Part shown: positions 44,693 to 53,106 of the stretch, one piece after another
How positions within the stretch are numbered: position 1 is the first letter of the stretch
Layout: each line of letters starts with the position of its first letter
Assembly: GCF_002975435.1 (NCBI RefSeq)
Contig: NZ_PCPT01000002.1
Location: forward strand, 124,001 to 188,000
Origin: Arthrobacter sp. MYb227
GTDB lineage: Bacteria > Actinomycetota > Actinomycetes > Actinomycetales > Micrococcaceae
Direction of reading: 5' to 3'
Length of the DNA: 64,000 nt
Notes under the pieces: model-generated
Databases searched by the model: none
What the model was told of the DNA's origin: nothing
The model's input: only the letters and a program-made list of their open reading frames with translations
Position numbers and translations under genes: made by a program

Positions 44693-44832
44693 GATCTCAT
44701 CCTAGGAGCGCCATGAGAAGTTTGCCGTGTGCTTGACAAATTGGTGGCAGACTGACGTTCTTGGTTGAGCTAGGGGCGGGAGCCCCGGAGATGGATCGAA
44801 AACCTCAATTGTTACGACGACTTTCTCCATCA

Positions 44833-44857
44833 AACAATGAATTATTGTTGAACAATC
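44833..44857. promoter_or_regulatory. AACAAT-type half-site cluster
   Basis: AACAAT, five bases, ATTGTT forms a perfect inverted repeat (44833-44849). A third copy of AACAAT follows at 44852-44857. The position, about 140 bases upstream of the hydroxyacid dehydrogenase, suggests an operator for a dimeric regulator. Confidence 0.5.
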
Positions 44858-45169
44858 TTTAGGCAATCGGGTCTTCGCTGAAATATCGCGCGAAAGAGTG
44901 CGTCTTTGAGCATGAATAGAACGCCGAATGATCTATAGATCTAGATCTCTTTTGTTGACGGTTAAGGCAGTATGGGCGCGCAGGTTCGCCAGAATCGCGC
45001 ACAAAGTGGTGATACTGCGCACGTTTGCCCTCCGCGAATGAGAGCTGAATCGCTGTACATTGTAGTGCCGATCACCCATTTGACCCCTATGTTTCGCTAC
45101 TTTACGTGAACGTCGTATGACGGAGTGAGGAAATGTGGGTGAAAAGTGGGTCCGAAATCGTTCCCTACA

Positions 45170-45188
45170 ATTCTCACTGGGCGAGAAT
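45170..45188. promoter_or_regulatory. Inverted repeat before the IclR-hutG-gltS operon
   Basis: ATTCTC and GAGAAT separated by seven bases, 74 bases before the IclR start. The TTCTCA...GAGAA outline recalls the palindrome before pobA, so it may be an IclR-type site used for autoregulation. Confidence 0.5.
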
Positions 45189-45261
45189 CTGCCCAAACAA
45201 AACGTGTCACAGACCGTGCGGCGCTGCGTGCTGCAGAAAACACACATGAAAGGGGAGAGAA

Positions 45262-45996
45262 GTGGGTGCAAACAATGGGACCGATGTACAAAGTTCCAGA
45301 GTGCTTCAGGTGCTCGGTGCGCTGGCAAAAACGCCACATGCAAGCGTGAAACAACTTGCCGAATCGACAAAGATTCCACCGAGTACTTTGTATCGTTTGC
45401 TGGCTCCCCTAGTGGCCTCCGGGTTTGCGCGGAAGACCTCCAACCGGCACTACTGTGCAGGACCTGTCGCCGTGCAGTTGGCCGAGCGCTACCACGATTC
45501 CGAACCCGGAAACGGGGAAATACTCGATGTGCTGAGCACGCTTGCCGAAGCCTCGGGCGAACTTGCCGCCTTCATGGTGGTACGCGGTACCGAGGCCGTC
45601 TGCGTTGAAGAGGTCGAATCCAGTCACACGCTGCGTGCCGCCTACTCGGTGGGCGTAGCCGTGCCACTGCTACGCGGAGCTACCGCGATCGCGTTGCTCT
45701 CCCGCATGCCGGTGCTGCAGCGCGAAGAGATTTTTGAACATTATGGCGTGGGAAGCGCCCATCGCACGCAGATCGAGGTGGCCTGCGCCGAGGCGAAGGC
45801 CGCCGGATTTGCGCTGAGCGCCGGGGAACTTGACCCAGGAATTTGGGGCATCAGCGCACCGGTGCTTGACGGGCAGCAGCACCTAGCCGGCACCATCACG
45901 CTGATGGTGCCCATCGAACGAAGCAACAACAGAGAAGAAGAACTCATAAAACTTGTCCGCCGCGCGGCGGACTCACTGAGCGAAGGAATGCGATGA
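45262..45996 (+). CDS. IclR-family regulator, likely of histidine/glutamate genes
   Basis: A 244-residue regulator with winged helix-turn-helix (about 10-70; SVKQLAESTKIPPSTLYRLL) and IclR effector domain (about 80-240). Start is GTG after GGGGAGAGAA. The stop overlaps the hutG start (ATGA), so both are translated together. In actinobacteria IclR proteins commonly control hut genes, so response to urocanate or formiminoglutamate is plausible but not shown here. Confidence 0.9.
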   Translation: MGANNGTDVQSSRVLQVLGALAKTPHASVKQLAESTKIPPSTLYRLLAPLVASGFARKTSNRHYCAGPVAVQLAERYHDSEPGNGEILDVLSTLAEASGELAAFMVVRGTEAVCVEEVESSHTLRAAYSVGVAVPLLRGATAIALLSRMPVLQREEIFEHYGVGSAHRTQIEVACAEAKAAGFALSAGELDPGIWGISAPVLDGQQHLAGTITLMVPIERSNNREEELIKLVRRAADSLSEGMR

Positions 45997-46931
45997 GCTG
46001 GAATAAACCTGGCCCGTGGGGTGGCCGTGATGATGGCCCCGGCGCACCAAATGCGCGCTGGCACAACACCATCGAAGCATGGCAGACCGGCGGCGGTGCA
46101 GGTAGCACGCTCCTTGGCTTTGCCAGTGACGAGGGGGTGCGCCGCAATAAGGGTCGCACCGGAGCCAGGACCGGACCCGGTGCGCTGCGTGCAGCACTGG
46201 CCAACATCGCACTTCAGGAACCCGTGAAACTCAGCGACGCCGGAGATGTGAGCGTTGCGGGCACCGATCTTGAGGCGGGCCAGAAAGAATTCGCCAACGT
46301 GCTTGCCGCACTGCTTGTCGACGGGCAGTTCACCGTGGGACTGGGCGGGGGACACGAAATCACCTTCGCTTCTTATTCCGGCATCGCCAAGGCGCTGGGA
46401 AGCGCCGGGGACTGGACCCTGGGCTGTGTAAACATCGATGCCCACTTTGATTTGCGCGTCGCCGATCAGGCCAGCTCCGGCACCGGTTTTGCGCAGATTG
46501 CAGCAGCCGAGGCCGCGGCCGGGCGCAGCTTCCGCTACGCGGCCGTGGGCATTGCCGAGGCCTCGAACACCAAGGTGCTCTTTGATCGCGCGGCCGAGCT
46601 AGGGGTTCAGGTATTGCTGGATACCGAATGCCACCTGGGCAACCTCGATGGTGTACAGAAATTCGTTGCAGACTTCGCCGAATCCGTCGACCACCTGTAT
46701 TTGACCATCGATCTTGATGCGCTTCCAGCATCCGTGGCACCGGGCGTCAGCGCGCCGGCCGGCTTTGGCATCGGACTTGAGGTGGTGCGAGCCATCGTGG
46801 TGGCCGCGGCACGCAGTGGCAAGCTCATGCACGCGGACATTGCAGAACTAAATCCCGACTTTGACCTTGACCAGCGCACGGCCCGCACCGGCGCCCGGCT
46901 GATCAACGATCTCATTATGAACAAAGGCTAA
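45993..46931 (+). CDS. hutG: Formimidoylglutamase
   Basis: An arginase-fold Mn enzyme of 312 residues hydrolysing N-formimino-L-glutamate to glutamate and formamide, the last step of histidine breakdown. The metal motifs are present: GGGHE, NIDAHFDLR (with the DAHxD histidine) and TIDLDALPAS. The N-terminal GRTGARTGPGALRAAL is typical of HutG. It overlaps the IclR gene and is followed after seven bases by gltS, which could import or export the glutamate made. The earlier hut genes (hutH, hutU, hutI) are not in the window. Confidence 0.9.
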   Translation: MSWNKPGPWGGRDDGPGAPNARWHNTIEAWQTGGGAGSTLLGFASDEGVRRNKGRTGARTGPGALRAALANIALQEPVKLSDAGDVSVAGTDLEAGQKEFANVLAALLVDGQFTVGLGGGHEITFASYSGIAKALGSAGDWTLGCVNIDAHFDLRVADQASSGTGFAQIAAAEAAAGRSFRYAAVGIAEASNTKVLFDRAAELGVQVLLDTECHLGNLDGVQKFVADFAESVDHLYLTIDLDALPASVAPGVSAPAGFGIGLEVVRAIVVAAARSGKLMHADIAELNPDFDLDQRTARTGARLINDLIMNKG

Positions 46932-46938
46932 TAACTAG

Positions 46939-48216
46939 ATGGATATTCAACTTGATCTAGTGCAGAGTTCTGCGCTGGCAATGCTCCTGCTGGCCGGTGG
47001 CGAGTACGCCCGACGCCGGATTGGCTTCCTGCATCGCTTCTGTATCCCGGCCCCGGTAGTTGGCGGCTTCATGTTTGCCTTGCTGGTACTGTTGCTACGC
47101 CAAACCAATGTGGCGCAGATTCAGCTTGATACAACATTGCAGACCCCCGCCATGGTCGCGTTCTTTACAACCATCGGCCTGGCCGGTTCGTTGGCGATGA
47201 TCAAAAAGGGCGGCAAGCTGCTGCTCATGTACTTGATCGCTTGCTGGTCCCTTGCCATCATGCAGAACGTTATCGGCATGGGCATGGCCAAGGTTGTTGG
47301 TGTTGACCCGATGCTTGGCATCATGGCCGGTGCCGTGGCCCTTGAAGGTGGACACGGAAACGCCGCAGCCTTTGGACCCACCGCGGAAGCCATGGGCTTT
47401 GAGGGTGCAACAACGGTTGCCATCGCGGCCGCCACCTTCGGCCTGGTCGCCGGATCCATGCTTGGTGGCATGAGCGCCAACTACCTGGTGGCACGCCACA
47501 ATATCGAGATCCCCCACAAGGCCGGCGTGATGGGCAAGATCGCCACCGCCGGTGCCGTCATCAAGGAAATGGCCGTAGGGGATAGCCCCAAGGGTTCGGT
47601 TGCCACGGTAACCCGCAGCGAGGAAGATACCACGGAGAATCCTTCAGCTAACTACGGCTCCCTGCTGACCGTTGTGGTGCTCCTGGCAACGCTCATGGTG
47701 CTTGGCACGGTGCTTGGTGATTGGCTTTCGGAGCTGACCGGTCTGACGCTTCCGGCCTACGTTGGGGCGATGATCGTTGCGGTGATTTTCCGTAACGTGA
47801 ACGACAAGTTCGGTTGGTTCAAGATCAACGACGCTGCCGTTGACCTGATCTCCAAGTTTGCTCTTGGCTTCTTCCTGACCCTTGCGATGATGAGCCTGAA
47901 GATGTGGGAGCTTGCCACGCTGGCCGGCCCGTTGGTGATCATCCTGGTGGTCCAGCTGGCCTTCATCTTGATCTTCGCGGTAGTTGTTGTCTTCCGCATG
48001 CTGGGCAAAAACTACGATGCGGCAACCATGGTTGCAGGATTTATCGGCCACGGCATGGGTGCTGCACCCAACGCGCTGGCCAATATGGATGCGTTCAACG
48101 CCAAGTTTGGTGTCCGCTCCGAACGTGCCTTCCTGATTGTGCCGCTGGCCGGTGCAGTGCTGGTTGATCTGGTGGCGCTGCCCTGGATCGTTTGGTGTAT
48201 GAACTTGGTGGGCTAA
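46939..48216 (+). CDS. gltS: Sodium/glutamate symporter
   Basis: A 425-residue GltS-family Na+-coupled glutamate carrier. The two inverted halves are visible: PAPVVGGFMFALLVLLLRQ with GGHGNAAAFGPTAE in the first, and VAGFIGHGMGAAPNALANMD in the second, each with the glycine-rich re-entrant loop. About ten to twelve helices. It is the last gene of the IclR-hutG-gltS operon and is closed by a strong terminator. AAAGG precedes the ATG. Confidence 0.93.
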   Translation: MDIQLDLVQSSALAMLLLAGGEYARRRIGFLHRFCIPAPVVGGFMFALLVLLLRQTNVAQIQLDTTLQTPAMVAFFTTIGLAGSLAMIKKGGKLLLMYLIACWSLAIMQNVIGMGMAKVVGVDPMLGIMAGAVALEGGHGNAAAFGPTAEAMGFEGATTVAIAAATFGLVAGSMLGGMSANYLVARHNIEIPHKAGVMGKIATAGAVIKEMAVGDSPKGSVATVTRSEEDTTENPSANYGSLLTVVVLLATLMVLGTVLGDWLSELTGLTLPAYVGAMIVAVIFRNVNDKFGWFKINDAAVDLISKFALGFFLTLAMMSLKMWELATLAGPLVIILVVQLAFILIFAVVVVFRMLGKNYDAATMVAGFIGHGMGAAPNALANMDAFNAKFGVRSERAFLIVPLAGAVLVDLVALPWIVWCMNLVG

Positions 48217-48238
48217 CCCATCTACATCAATCCGATGT

Positions 48239-48284
48239 AAAGGCTCCAGTGCCGTTGAGATACTCAATGACACTGGAGCCTTTT
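48239..48284. terminator. gltS terminator
   Basis: AAAGGCTCCAGTG pairs with CACTGGAGCCTTTT. An inner GTTGAG/CTCAA pairing makes the stem nearly continuous. It lies 23 bases after the gltS stop and ends in TTTT. Confidence 0.9.
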
Positions 48285-48405
48285 GCTGTCTGTTTCAAGG
48301 ACCGTGAACATGTGTAAACAAGGGCGCACCCCATGGGCGTGGAGCGTCTAGCTAGATTTAATCTATCGGTCCCCTGTCGGGGGTCTAGGAGACAGCATCT
48401 TGTCT

Positions 48406-48439
48406 GAACAACGTTTCATTGAAGAAACGTCGTTTGTTC
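48406..48439 (+). promoter_or_regulatory. Leader hairpin upstream of the metallophosphoesterase
   Basis: GAACAACGTTTC pairs with GAAACGT plus TGTTC across an ATTGAA loop, with a four-base bulge. It lies about 115 bases before the signal-peptide start, so it may be an RNA structure in the leader or an operator. Confidence 0.4.
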
Positions 48440-48552
48440 GAATGGGGTTTGGGAACCGTACACCCATCCAAACGATGCTGGAGAGCGACAAATCACCGTT
48501 ACCGTCCCGGAAGTTACTTTCTGGGCGCTGCACCTGGAGTCGTACCCACCTC

Positions 48553-50196
48553 ATGAGAACTTCTCGTCTAAGTTACCGGGCCCTAGCCGTTGCCACCTGC
48601 TCAATGATTGCCGCAGGTACGCTAGCCGCTCCGGCCTTGGCCTCAAGCCAGCCGCCAACAGCCAACAAGGTTCAAGAAACCCCCGCAGCACCAACCTTCA
48701 GTGTTCCTGGCGGTAGTTATGACGGGCCTATTCGGGTCAAATTGCGGGCCGCACAGGGAGAGACCGTCCGCTACACCACCGATGGCACCATTCCCAGCAA
48801 ATCGAGCAAGGCCTCCGGAAACAGCTCGATCCTGATCTCTGCGGACACCAACCTTACGGCCATTGCTTTTAAGGGTAACCAACCCGGGGTACCACGTTCG
48901 GTGGGTTACTTCATCGACTCCAAGGAGCAACCGAAGGCCTCGTTCATGATCATGTCCGATGTGCACATCGGCAACTATGACTCGGACAAACTCAACTGGG
49001 CCGGTTACTTCGACACCATCGGTGAGGTGCTCGGCGCACCGGATGCGATTTTATCCAATGGTGACATGATCAATGACAATTGGAATGGAAAGGGCAAGGA
49101 CCACCAGATCACCTCCCGGATATTCCAAGAGAATATGAAACGCAAGGGTATGGATGACACCGAGGTGTTTCTTTCCTACGGCAACCATGACGCAACCCTT
49201 GCAGAGTTGCGTGAGGGGTACCCTCAGGGATGGTTCCCGGATACCGGTGGCGGCTACTACCGCGCGGAAGTTCAGGGAGTTCCAACCATCACCGTGAACA
49301 CCGAGAACTACTCGAGCGCGCAGAGCACGTGGCTCACCGAACAGCTCACCGAGATCGGAGCCAATGCCACATACGATGATCTGCCGGTCATTGTTCAGGG
49401 GCACCGCCCAATCTCCGGAACCGTCATGGACGGGCAGCAGTCAAGCAATGCAAAGTTGGGGCAGGATCTTGCAAAGTTCCCGCGCGCCATTTATTTTTCG
49501 GGGCATTCGCACCTGAACCTGAATGATCCACGTTCCATCCACCAGAAGAACTTTACCGCGGTCAATGAGGGGTCTTCGTCTTACATTGAGATCGACCACG
49601 GATACCAAATGCTCGATGCTGCCGGTGAACTTGCCAACCGATTCGAAACTCCGACTGCACAAGGTGTTGCGGTTGAAGTCTACGAAGGGCGCACGGTGAT
49701 CAAACGAGTGAACTTGAACGCCGATTGGCACGACATCTATACCAACGGCACATGGTCGGCAAACTTCAAACCACCGTTCTTCAGCAGCGGCACTTTAGCC
49801 GGATCTAGCTGGAACGTTTCGACCGCGGGCAATGACGATCAGGTTCGTGAAGCATTTGTCCATACAGATGCCAACCGCAACAAGACCGCTCCATTCTGGG
49901 AAGTGAAGAATCCGGTTCAGGGCGTGGACCTGTCAGACGGACGGTTGGGGCTGAAGATCGCGCAGGCCAAGGACGATGAAATGGTCCATCACTACCGTGT
50001 TGTCGTTGCCGAAAAGGACACCGACGAGGTGGTGCTGAGTACCAAACTGGCCAACCGGTTTGATGTGGTCCCGGCGCCGACCTCGGTCCAGGTCCCGGTT
50101 CCGGTGCCGCGAGACGGCAAAACCTACCTGGTGCAGGTCACCGCCGTGGATGCGCAGGGCAACACCTCAAAGACCTTCGCCACCGATATCCGCTAG
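48553..50196 (+). CDS. Secreted metallophosphoesterase with chitobiase-type C-terminal domain at its N-terminus
   Basis: A 547-residue exported protein. The signal peptide (1-31) ends in PALA-SS. A beta-sandwich of the chitobiase/beta-hexosaminidase C-terminal (CHB_HEX_C_1) type follows (about 45-120; YTTDGTIPSKSS). The calcineurin-like phosphoesterase domain (about 130-390) has the metal motifs SDVHIG, SNGDMIND, YGNHDA and GHSHLN. A C-terminal Ig-like region ends the protein. Likely it hydrolyses phosphate esters outside the cell. The start at 48553 is chosen for the signal peptide; the frame is open another 51 codons upstream but those do not look coding. Confidence 0.85.
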   Translation: MRTSRLSYRALAVATCSMIAAGTLAAPALASSQPPTANKVQETPAAPTFSVPGGSYDGPIRVKLRAAQGETVRYTTDGTIPSKSSKASGNSSILISADTNLTAIAFKGNQPGVPRSVGYFIDSKEQPKASFMIMSDVHIGNYDSDKLNWAGYFDTIGEVLGAPDAILSNGDMINDNWNGKGKDHQITSRIFQENMKRKGMDDTEVFLSYGNHDATLAELREGYPQGWFPDTGGGYYRAEVQGVPTITVNTENYSSAQSTWLTEQLTEIGANATYDDLPVIVQGHRPISGTVMDGQQSSNAKLGQDLAKFPRAIYFSGHSHLNLNDPRSIHQKNFTAVNEGSSSYIEIDHGYQMLDAAGELANRFETPTAQGVAVEVYEGRTVIKRVNLNADWHDIYTNGTWSANFKPPFFSSGTLAGSSWNVSTAGNDDQVREAFVHTDANRNKTAPFWEVKNPVQGVDLSDGRLGLKIAQAKDDEMVHHYRVVVAEKDTDEVVLSTKLANRFDVVPAPTSVQVPVPVPRDGKTYLVQVTAVDAQGNTSKTFATDIR

Positions 50197-50212
50197 GCAA
50201 CTCCACCACTAT

Positions 50213-50268
50213 AAAAACTGTGGCTTTCTTGCGCTCCGCTCAGGTGCGCAAGAAAGCCACAGTTTTTT
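50213..50268. terminator. Strong bidirectional terminator
   Basis: An AAAAACTGTGGCTTTCTTGCGC arm is matched over its full length by the downstream arm, with an 11-base loop and AT-tracts on both ends (ATAAAAA left, TTTTTT right). It ends the phosphoesterase on one strand and the pca operon on the other. Confidence 0.95.
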
Positions 50269-50278
50269 ACGTTGAGAA

Positions 50279-50683
50279 CTATTTGGCTTCGGCCTCGTAC
50301 TGTGCCAAGACGTCCTTGCCGATCTTGAACGCGGTGTTGGCAGCCGGGACCGAGCAGTAGATGGCCGACTGCAGGAAGACCTCCTTGATTTCATCGGCGG
50401 TCATGCCGTTGCGCAGTGCGGCGTGCACATGCATTTCCAGCTCTTCCCAGTAGCCGCCAGCGATCAGCGCGGTCAGCGTAATGGCGCTGCGTGTGGTGCG
50501 CGGCAGCCCGTCGCGGGTCCAGATGGTGCCCCAGGCGTAGCGGGTGATCATTTCCTGGAACTCGTCGGTGAAATTGGTGGAGTTCACGGTGGCACGTTTT
50601 ACGTGCTCGGTGCCCAAGACTTCCTTGCGGACGCTGAGCCCGGCGTCGTAGGTGTCTCCGGGCAGGCGGGTTGACTCGCTCAT
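50279..50683 (-). CDS. pcaC: 4-carboxymuconolactone decarboxylase
   Basis: Converts 4-carboxymuconolactone to 3-oxoadipate enol-lactone in the protocatechuate branch of the beta-ketoadipate pathway. The 134 residues are a complete CMD-family helical protein with TDEFQEMITRYAWGTIWTR, SAITLTALIAGGYWEELEMH and EIKEVFLQSAIYCSVPAA. The start at 50683 follows CAGGAGC. In some actinobacteria pcaC is fused to pcaD as pcaL; here the two are separate genes with a 38-base gap. Last gene of the pca operon. Confidence 0.95.
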   Translation of the reverse strand: MSESTRLPGDTYDAGLSVRKEVLGTEHVKRATVNSTNFTDEFQEMITRYAWGTIWTRDGLPRTTRSAITLTALIAGGYWEELEMHVHAALRNGMTADEIKEVFLQSAIYCSVPAANTAFKIGKDVLAQYEAEAK

Positions 50684-50721
50684 GATGGTGCTCCTGAAAA
50701 TTGGTGGTGCTGTAGAACTGA

Positions 50722-51516
50722 TTAGGCGTTGAAGAATTCGATAAGCAGCGCCGCTGTGGCGGCCGGGTCTTCGGCCGGGGCCAAATGCGCAACGGTGTCG
50801 ATGGTTGCCGCGCGTGCGTTCGGTGCGTGATCGGCGATGAACTGGGCATCGGTTGGTGGACAGACAACGTCGTGGGCGCCGGCGATGGCAAAAATTGGAT
50901 CCTTGAGGTGTGGCAATGCCTCGCGCAGGTCGAAGCCGCCCAGCGCGCCACAGGCGTGCGCATAGGAGAACCTGTCGGCGTCCTGCAGATTGTGCAAAAG
51001 ATCGGTGGAGGGAACCGGGTTGGCCTCGATGAATCCGGGTGCGAACCAGCGTTCTGCGGAACCGGTGAGAACCACCGGTGTTCCGGCCTTGGCTACCAGC
51101 TCGGCGCGCTCGGCCCAACCCTCGGGGGTGCCGATCTTCGCCGCGGAGCAGATCACCGATAGGCCCGCGAAGGCACCGGGGAAGTCATTGGCAAGCTGTA
51201 GTGCGATGGCGCCACCAATGGAGACACCCGCATAGTAGAGGGCATTCTGTGCGGTGATCACGCCGTCAATGCCCAGCGCGTCGATCATCTTCATGACAGC
51301 TGCGGCGAGCTCACTCATGGAGAATTCTTCGGTGCTGGGTGCCGATTCGCCGTGGCCGGGCAAATCCCAAGCCACCAGCTGGAAATGATCCTTCAAAAAT
51401 GGAACAGCAGGTCCCCACAGGGCAAGTGAACCGGTGCCAAGTGAGGGGCCCAAAATCAGCGTTGGCAGGTTATCTGCACGGTAAAAAAGTGATGGGGTGA
51501 GGGTAGGGATGCTCAT
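50722..51516 (-). CDS. pcaD: 3-oxoadipate enol-lactonase
   Basis: An alpha/beta hydrolase of 264 residues opening 3-oxoadipate enol-lactone to 3-oxoadipate. The oxyanion and elbow motifs are GPSLGT, AGVSIGGAIALQLA (nucleophile serine) and a late histidine in TVAHLAPAED, with an aspartate in GAHDVVCPP. The start at 51516 is five bases after the pcaB stop and its ribosome site AAGGAAT lies inside pcaB, giving coupled translation. It follows pcaB and precedes pcaC, the pathway order. Confidence 0.93.
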   Translation of the reverse strand: MSIPTLTPSLFYRADNLPTLILGPSLGTGSLALWGPAVPFLKDHFQLVAWDLPGHGESAPSTEEFSMSELAAAVMKMIDALGIDGVITAQNALYYAGVSIGGAIALQLANDFPGAFAGLSVICSAAKIGTPEGWAERAELVAKAGTPVVLTGSAERWFAPGFIEANPVPSTDLLHNLQDADRFSYAHACGALGGFDLREALPHLKDPIFAIAGAHDVVCPPTDAQFIADHAPNARAATIDTVAHLAPAEDPAATAALLIEFFNA

Positions 51517-51521
51517 GGTGC

Positions 51522-52940
51522 TTAGGATTCCTTCCAGGCCGAGAAATCGGCACAAATACGGGTGATGAGATTGCGTGTGGTGCCAAGATATTCACTTGGA
51601 TCAAGTAGCGAAGCAAGTTGGGCATCGGAAAAGTCGCTGGCCGGGATGGCCGCGCGCAGTAGTGGGCGCAGTTCTTCTCCGGTGCTCAGCGATGAACGAA
51701 TGATGGCTTGGACTTCCGTTTTGCCTCCCGATAGCAGGGGAGCCAGGACCGAGGAGATCTTTTCCGAAACCAGCAGATCTCCGGAGAGGGCCATATTCTT
51801 GGCGAGTGCTTGAGGATGAACGACAAGCCCGGTGGCAAGTGTTGCGCCGTGGGAAGCGGCACCGCCGGCAAGACGCATGAGCTCACGTAGTGCTGCCCAC
51901 TCAACGTGCCAGCCTCCATCGGGCCGTTCATCAACTGCGGTGCCGGCAGCAATAAAGATCGAAGACAGGTGTGCGGGGGCAGCGAGCGCAGCATTGCGCA
52001 GCAGCACCGAGTGCACCGGATTTTGTTTTTGCGGCATGGCAGAGGATCCGCCCTTGCCCTCCTCGCGGGGTTCGGAAACCTCTCCGATTTCCGGACGGGA
52101 GGCGGTGAGCACGTCGGAGCCCATGACACCGAGTGTCGCGATGACCGAGGCGAGCGTGGCACTGAGTTCCATGACCGGGGTGCGGTTTGTGTGCCACGGG
52201 GCCACCGGGTTGCTCAGCACCAATTCGGTGGCGAGCGCCGCGGAGAGCCGGTTGATGGTTTCATCGAGTTCGATCCCGGGCGCCTCTGGCATGGTTTCGC
52301 GTAGCTTTTGCTTCAGCGAGGCCAAGGTTCCTACCGCCCCACCCCACTGCAAGGGAAGGGCTAGCGACTCAAGTCGACGCGCGGCATCGGTGAGTCCGGC
52401 AAGCCAGTTTGCGGTGCGCAGCCCAAAGGTTGTGGGTAGTGCGTGTTGGGTGAGTGAACGTGCGACGGCCGGGGTGTTGGCATGGGCGCTGGCAAGTGCT
52501 GCAAGTGCGGTTCCGGCCAGACGCAGATCGGTCAGGATTGTTGTACGGGTGCGGGATGCCATGAGCTGCAAAGCGGTATCGATAATGTCCTGGCTGGTCG
52601 CCCCGCGGTGCAACACCACCGAGGCCGATGCCGGGGCACCGGATGACACAAGTTGCGCGCGCATCATGCCTACTAGGGGGATGAGTGCATTGGCGCCATC
52701 CGGCCCACGGGATGCCAGCAGGGAAAGGTCGTAGAGCTCAACGCGGGCGATAGCGGTAATTGCTTCGGCATCCCGCGCACTGGCCAGCCCAGCATCGGCC
52801 TGAACGCGCGCCCAGGCTGCCTCGACATCGAGCATTGCCTGGGCGAAGGCGGCATCGGAGGCGGTGACGGCCGCGGGAGTTGCAGCCCATGCGGGGTTCA
52901 GGAGACCAAAATCTTGTAAGGATAAATCTGGCTGGGACAT
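51522..52940 (-). CDS. pcaB: 3-carboxy-cis,cis-muconate cycloisomerase
   Basis: A 472-residue member of the fumarase/aspartase superfamily that lactonises 3-carboxymuconate. The superfamily signature GGSSAMPQKQNPV is intact, with HRGATSQDIIDT and TQHALPTTFG as further active-site segments. In the operon it comes after pcaG and a 160-base gap that holds an unusual hairpin. AAAGGGC precedes the start at some distance. Confidence 0.95.
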   Translation of the reverse strand: MSQPDLSLQDFGLLNPAWAATPAAVTASDAAFAQAMLDVEAAWARVQADAGLASARDAEAITAIARVELYDLSLLASRGPDGANALIPLVGMMRAQLVSSGAPASASVVLHRGATSQDIIDTALQLMASRTRTTILTDLRLAGTALAALASAHANTPAVARSLTQHALPTTFGLRTANWLAGLTDAARRLESLALPLQWGGAVGTLASLKQKLRETMPEAPGIELDETINRLSAALATELVLSNPVAPWHTNRTPVMELSATLASVIATLGVMGSDVLTASRPEIGEVSEPREEGKGGSSAMPQKQNPVHSVLLRNAALAAPAHLSSIFIAAGTAVDERPDGGWHVEWAALRELMRLAGGAASHGATLATGLVVHPQALAKNMALSGDLLVSEKISSVLAPLLSGGKTEVQAIIRSSLSTGEELRPLLRAAIPASDFSDAQLASLLDPSEYLGTTRNLITRICADFSAWKES

Positions 52941-53003
52941 TGTGTGCTGTGCCCTTTGCTAGTGATGTGTAAGAAAAGTGGGTCAGAAGCATTAACTGCC
53001 AAA

Positions 53004-53093
53004 CCCCCTTCCGGCGCACTACCCACGCTACCTCTCCCGCGGCTGTCGCCGGAGGAAAAGCAGTGCGTAGGGTAGGTAGCTGTCAGAAGGGGG
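53004..53093 (-). promoter_or_regulatory. Intercistronic hairpin between pcaG and pcaB with alternative pairings
   Basis: CCCCCTTC (53004-53011) pairs with GAAGGGGG (53086-53093). Within it, GCTACCT (53027-53033) can pair with AGGTAGC (53074-53080), or CTACCC (53019-53024) with GGGTAG (53070-53075). The last two overlap, so they exclude each other. It could act as an attenuator or RNA-processing site. Confidence 0.55.
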
Positions 53094-53106
53094 AAAGCTC
53101 AGTTGC

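Larger units (their letters stand above)
44693..45261. other. Long AT-richer regulatory stretch before the IclR-hutG operon
   Basis: 569 bases without a supported gene, clearly AT-richer than the coding DNA around it. It holds AACAAT/ATTGTT repeats (44833-44857), overlapping palindromes ATCTATAGAT and AGATCTAGATCT (44931-44948) and an inverted repeat near the IclR gene (45170-45188). It probably contains two divergent promoters with several operators. Confidence 0.6.
48217..48552. other. Intergenic stretch with terminator and a leader hairpin
   Basis: 336 bases. It holds the gltS terminator (48239-48284) and a second hairpin at 48406-48439 in the presumed leader of the metallophosphoesterase. 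No separate gene is supported; the frame is open upstream of the signal peptide, but its sequence is not protein-like. Confidence 0.55.

Noticed and set aside
44933-45379. 148-codon minus-strand frame in the gap before the IclR gene
   Set aside because: It overlaps the IclR start region, is Cys/His/Arg-rich without order, and covers likely operators.
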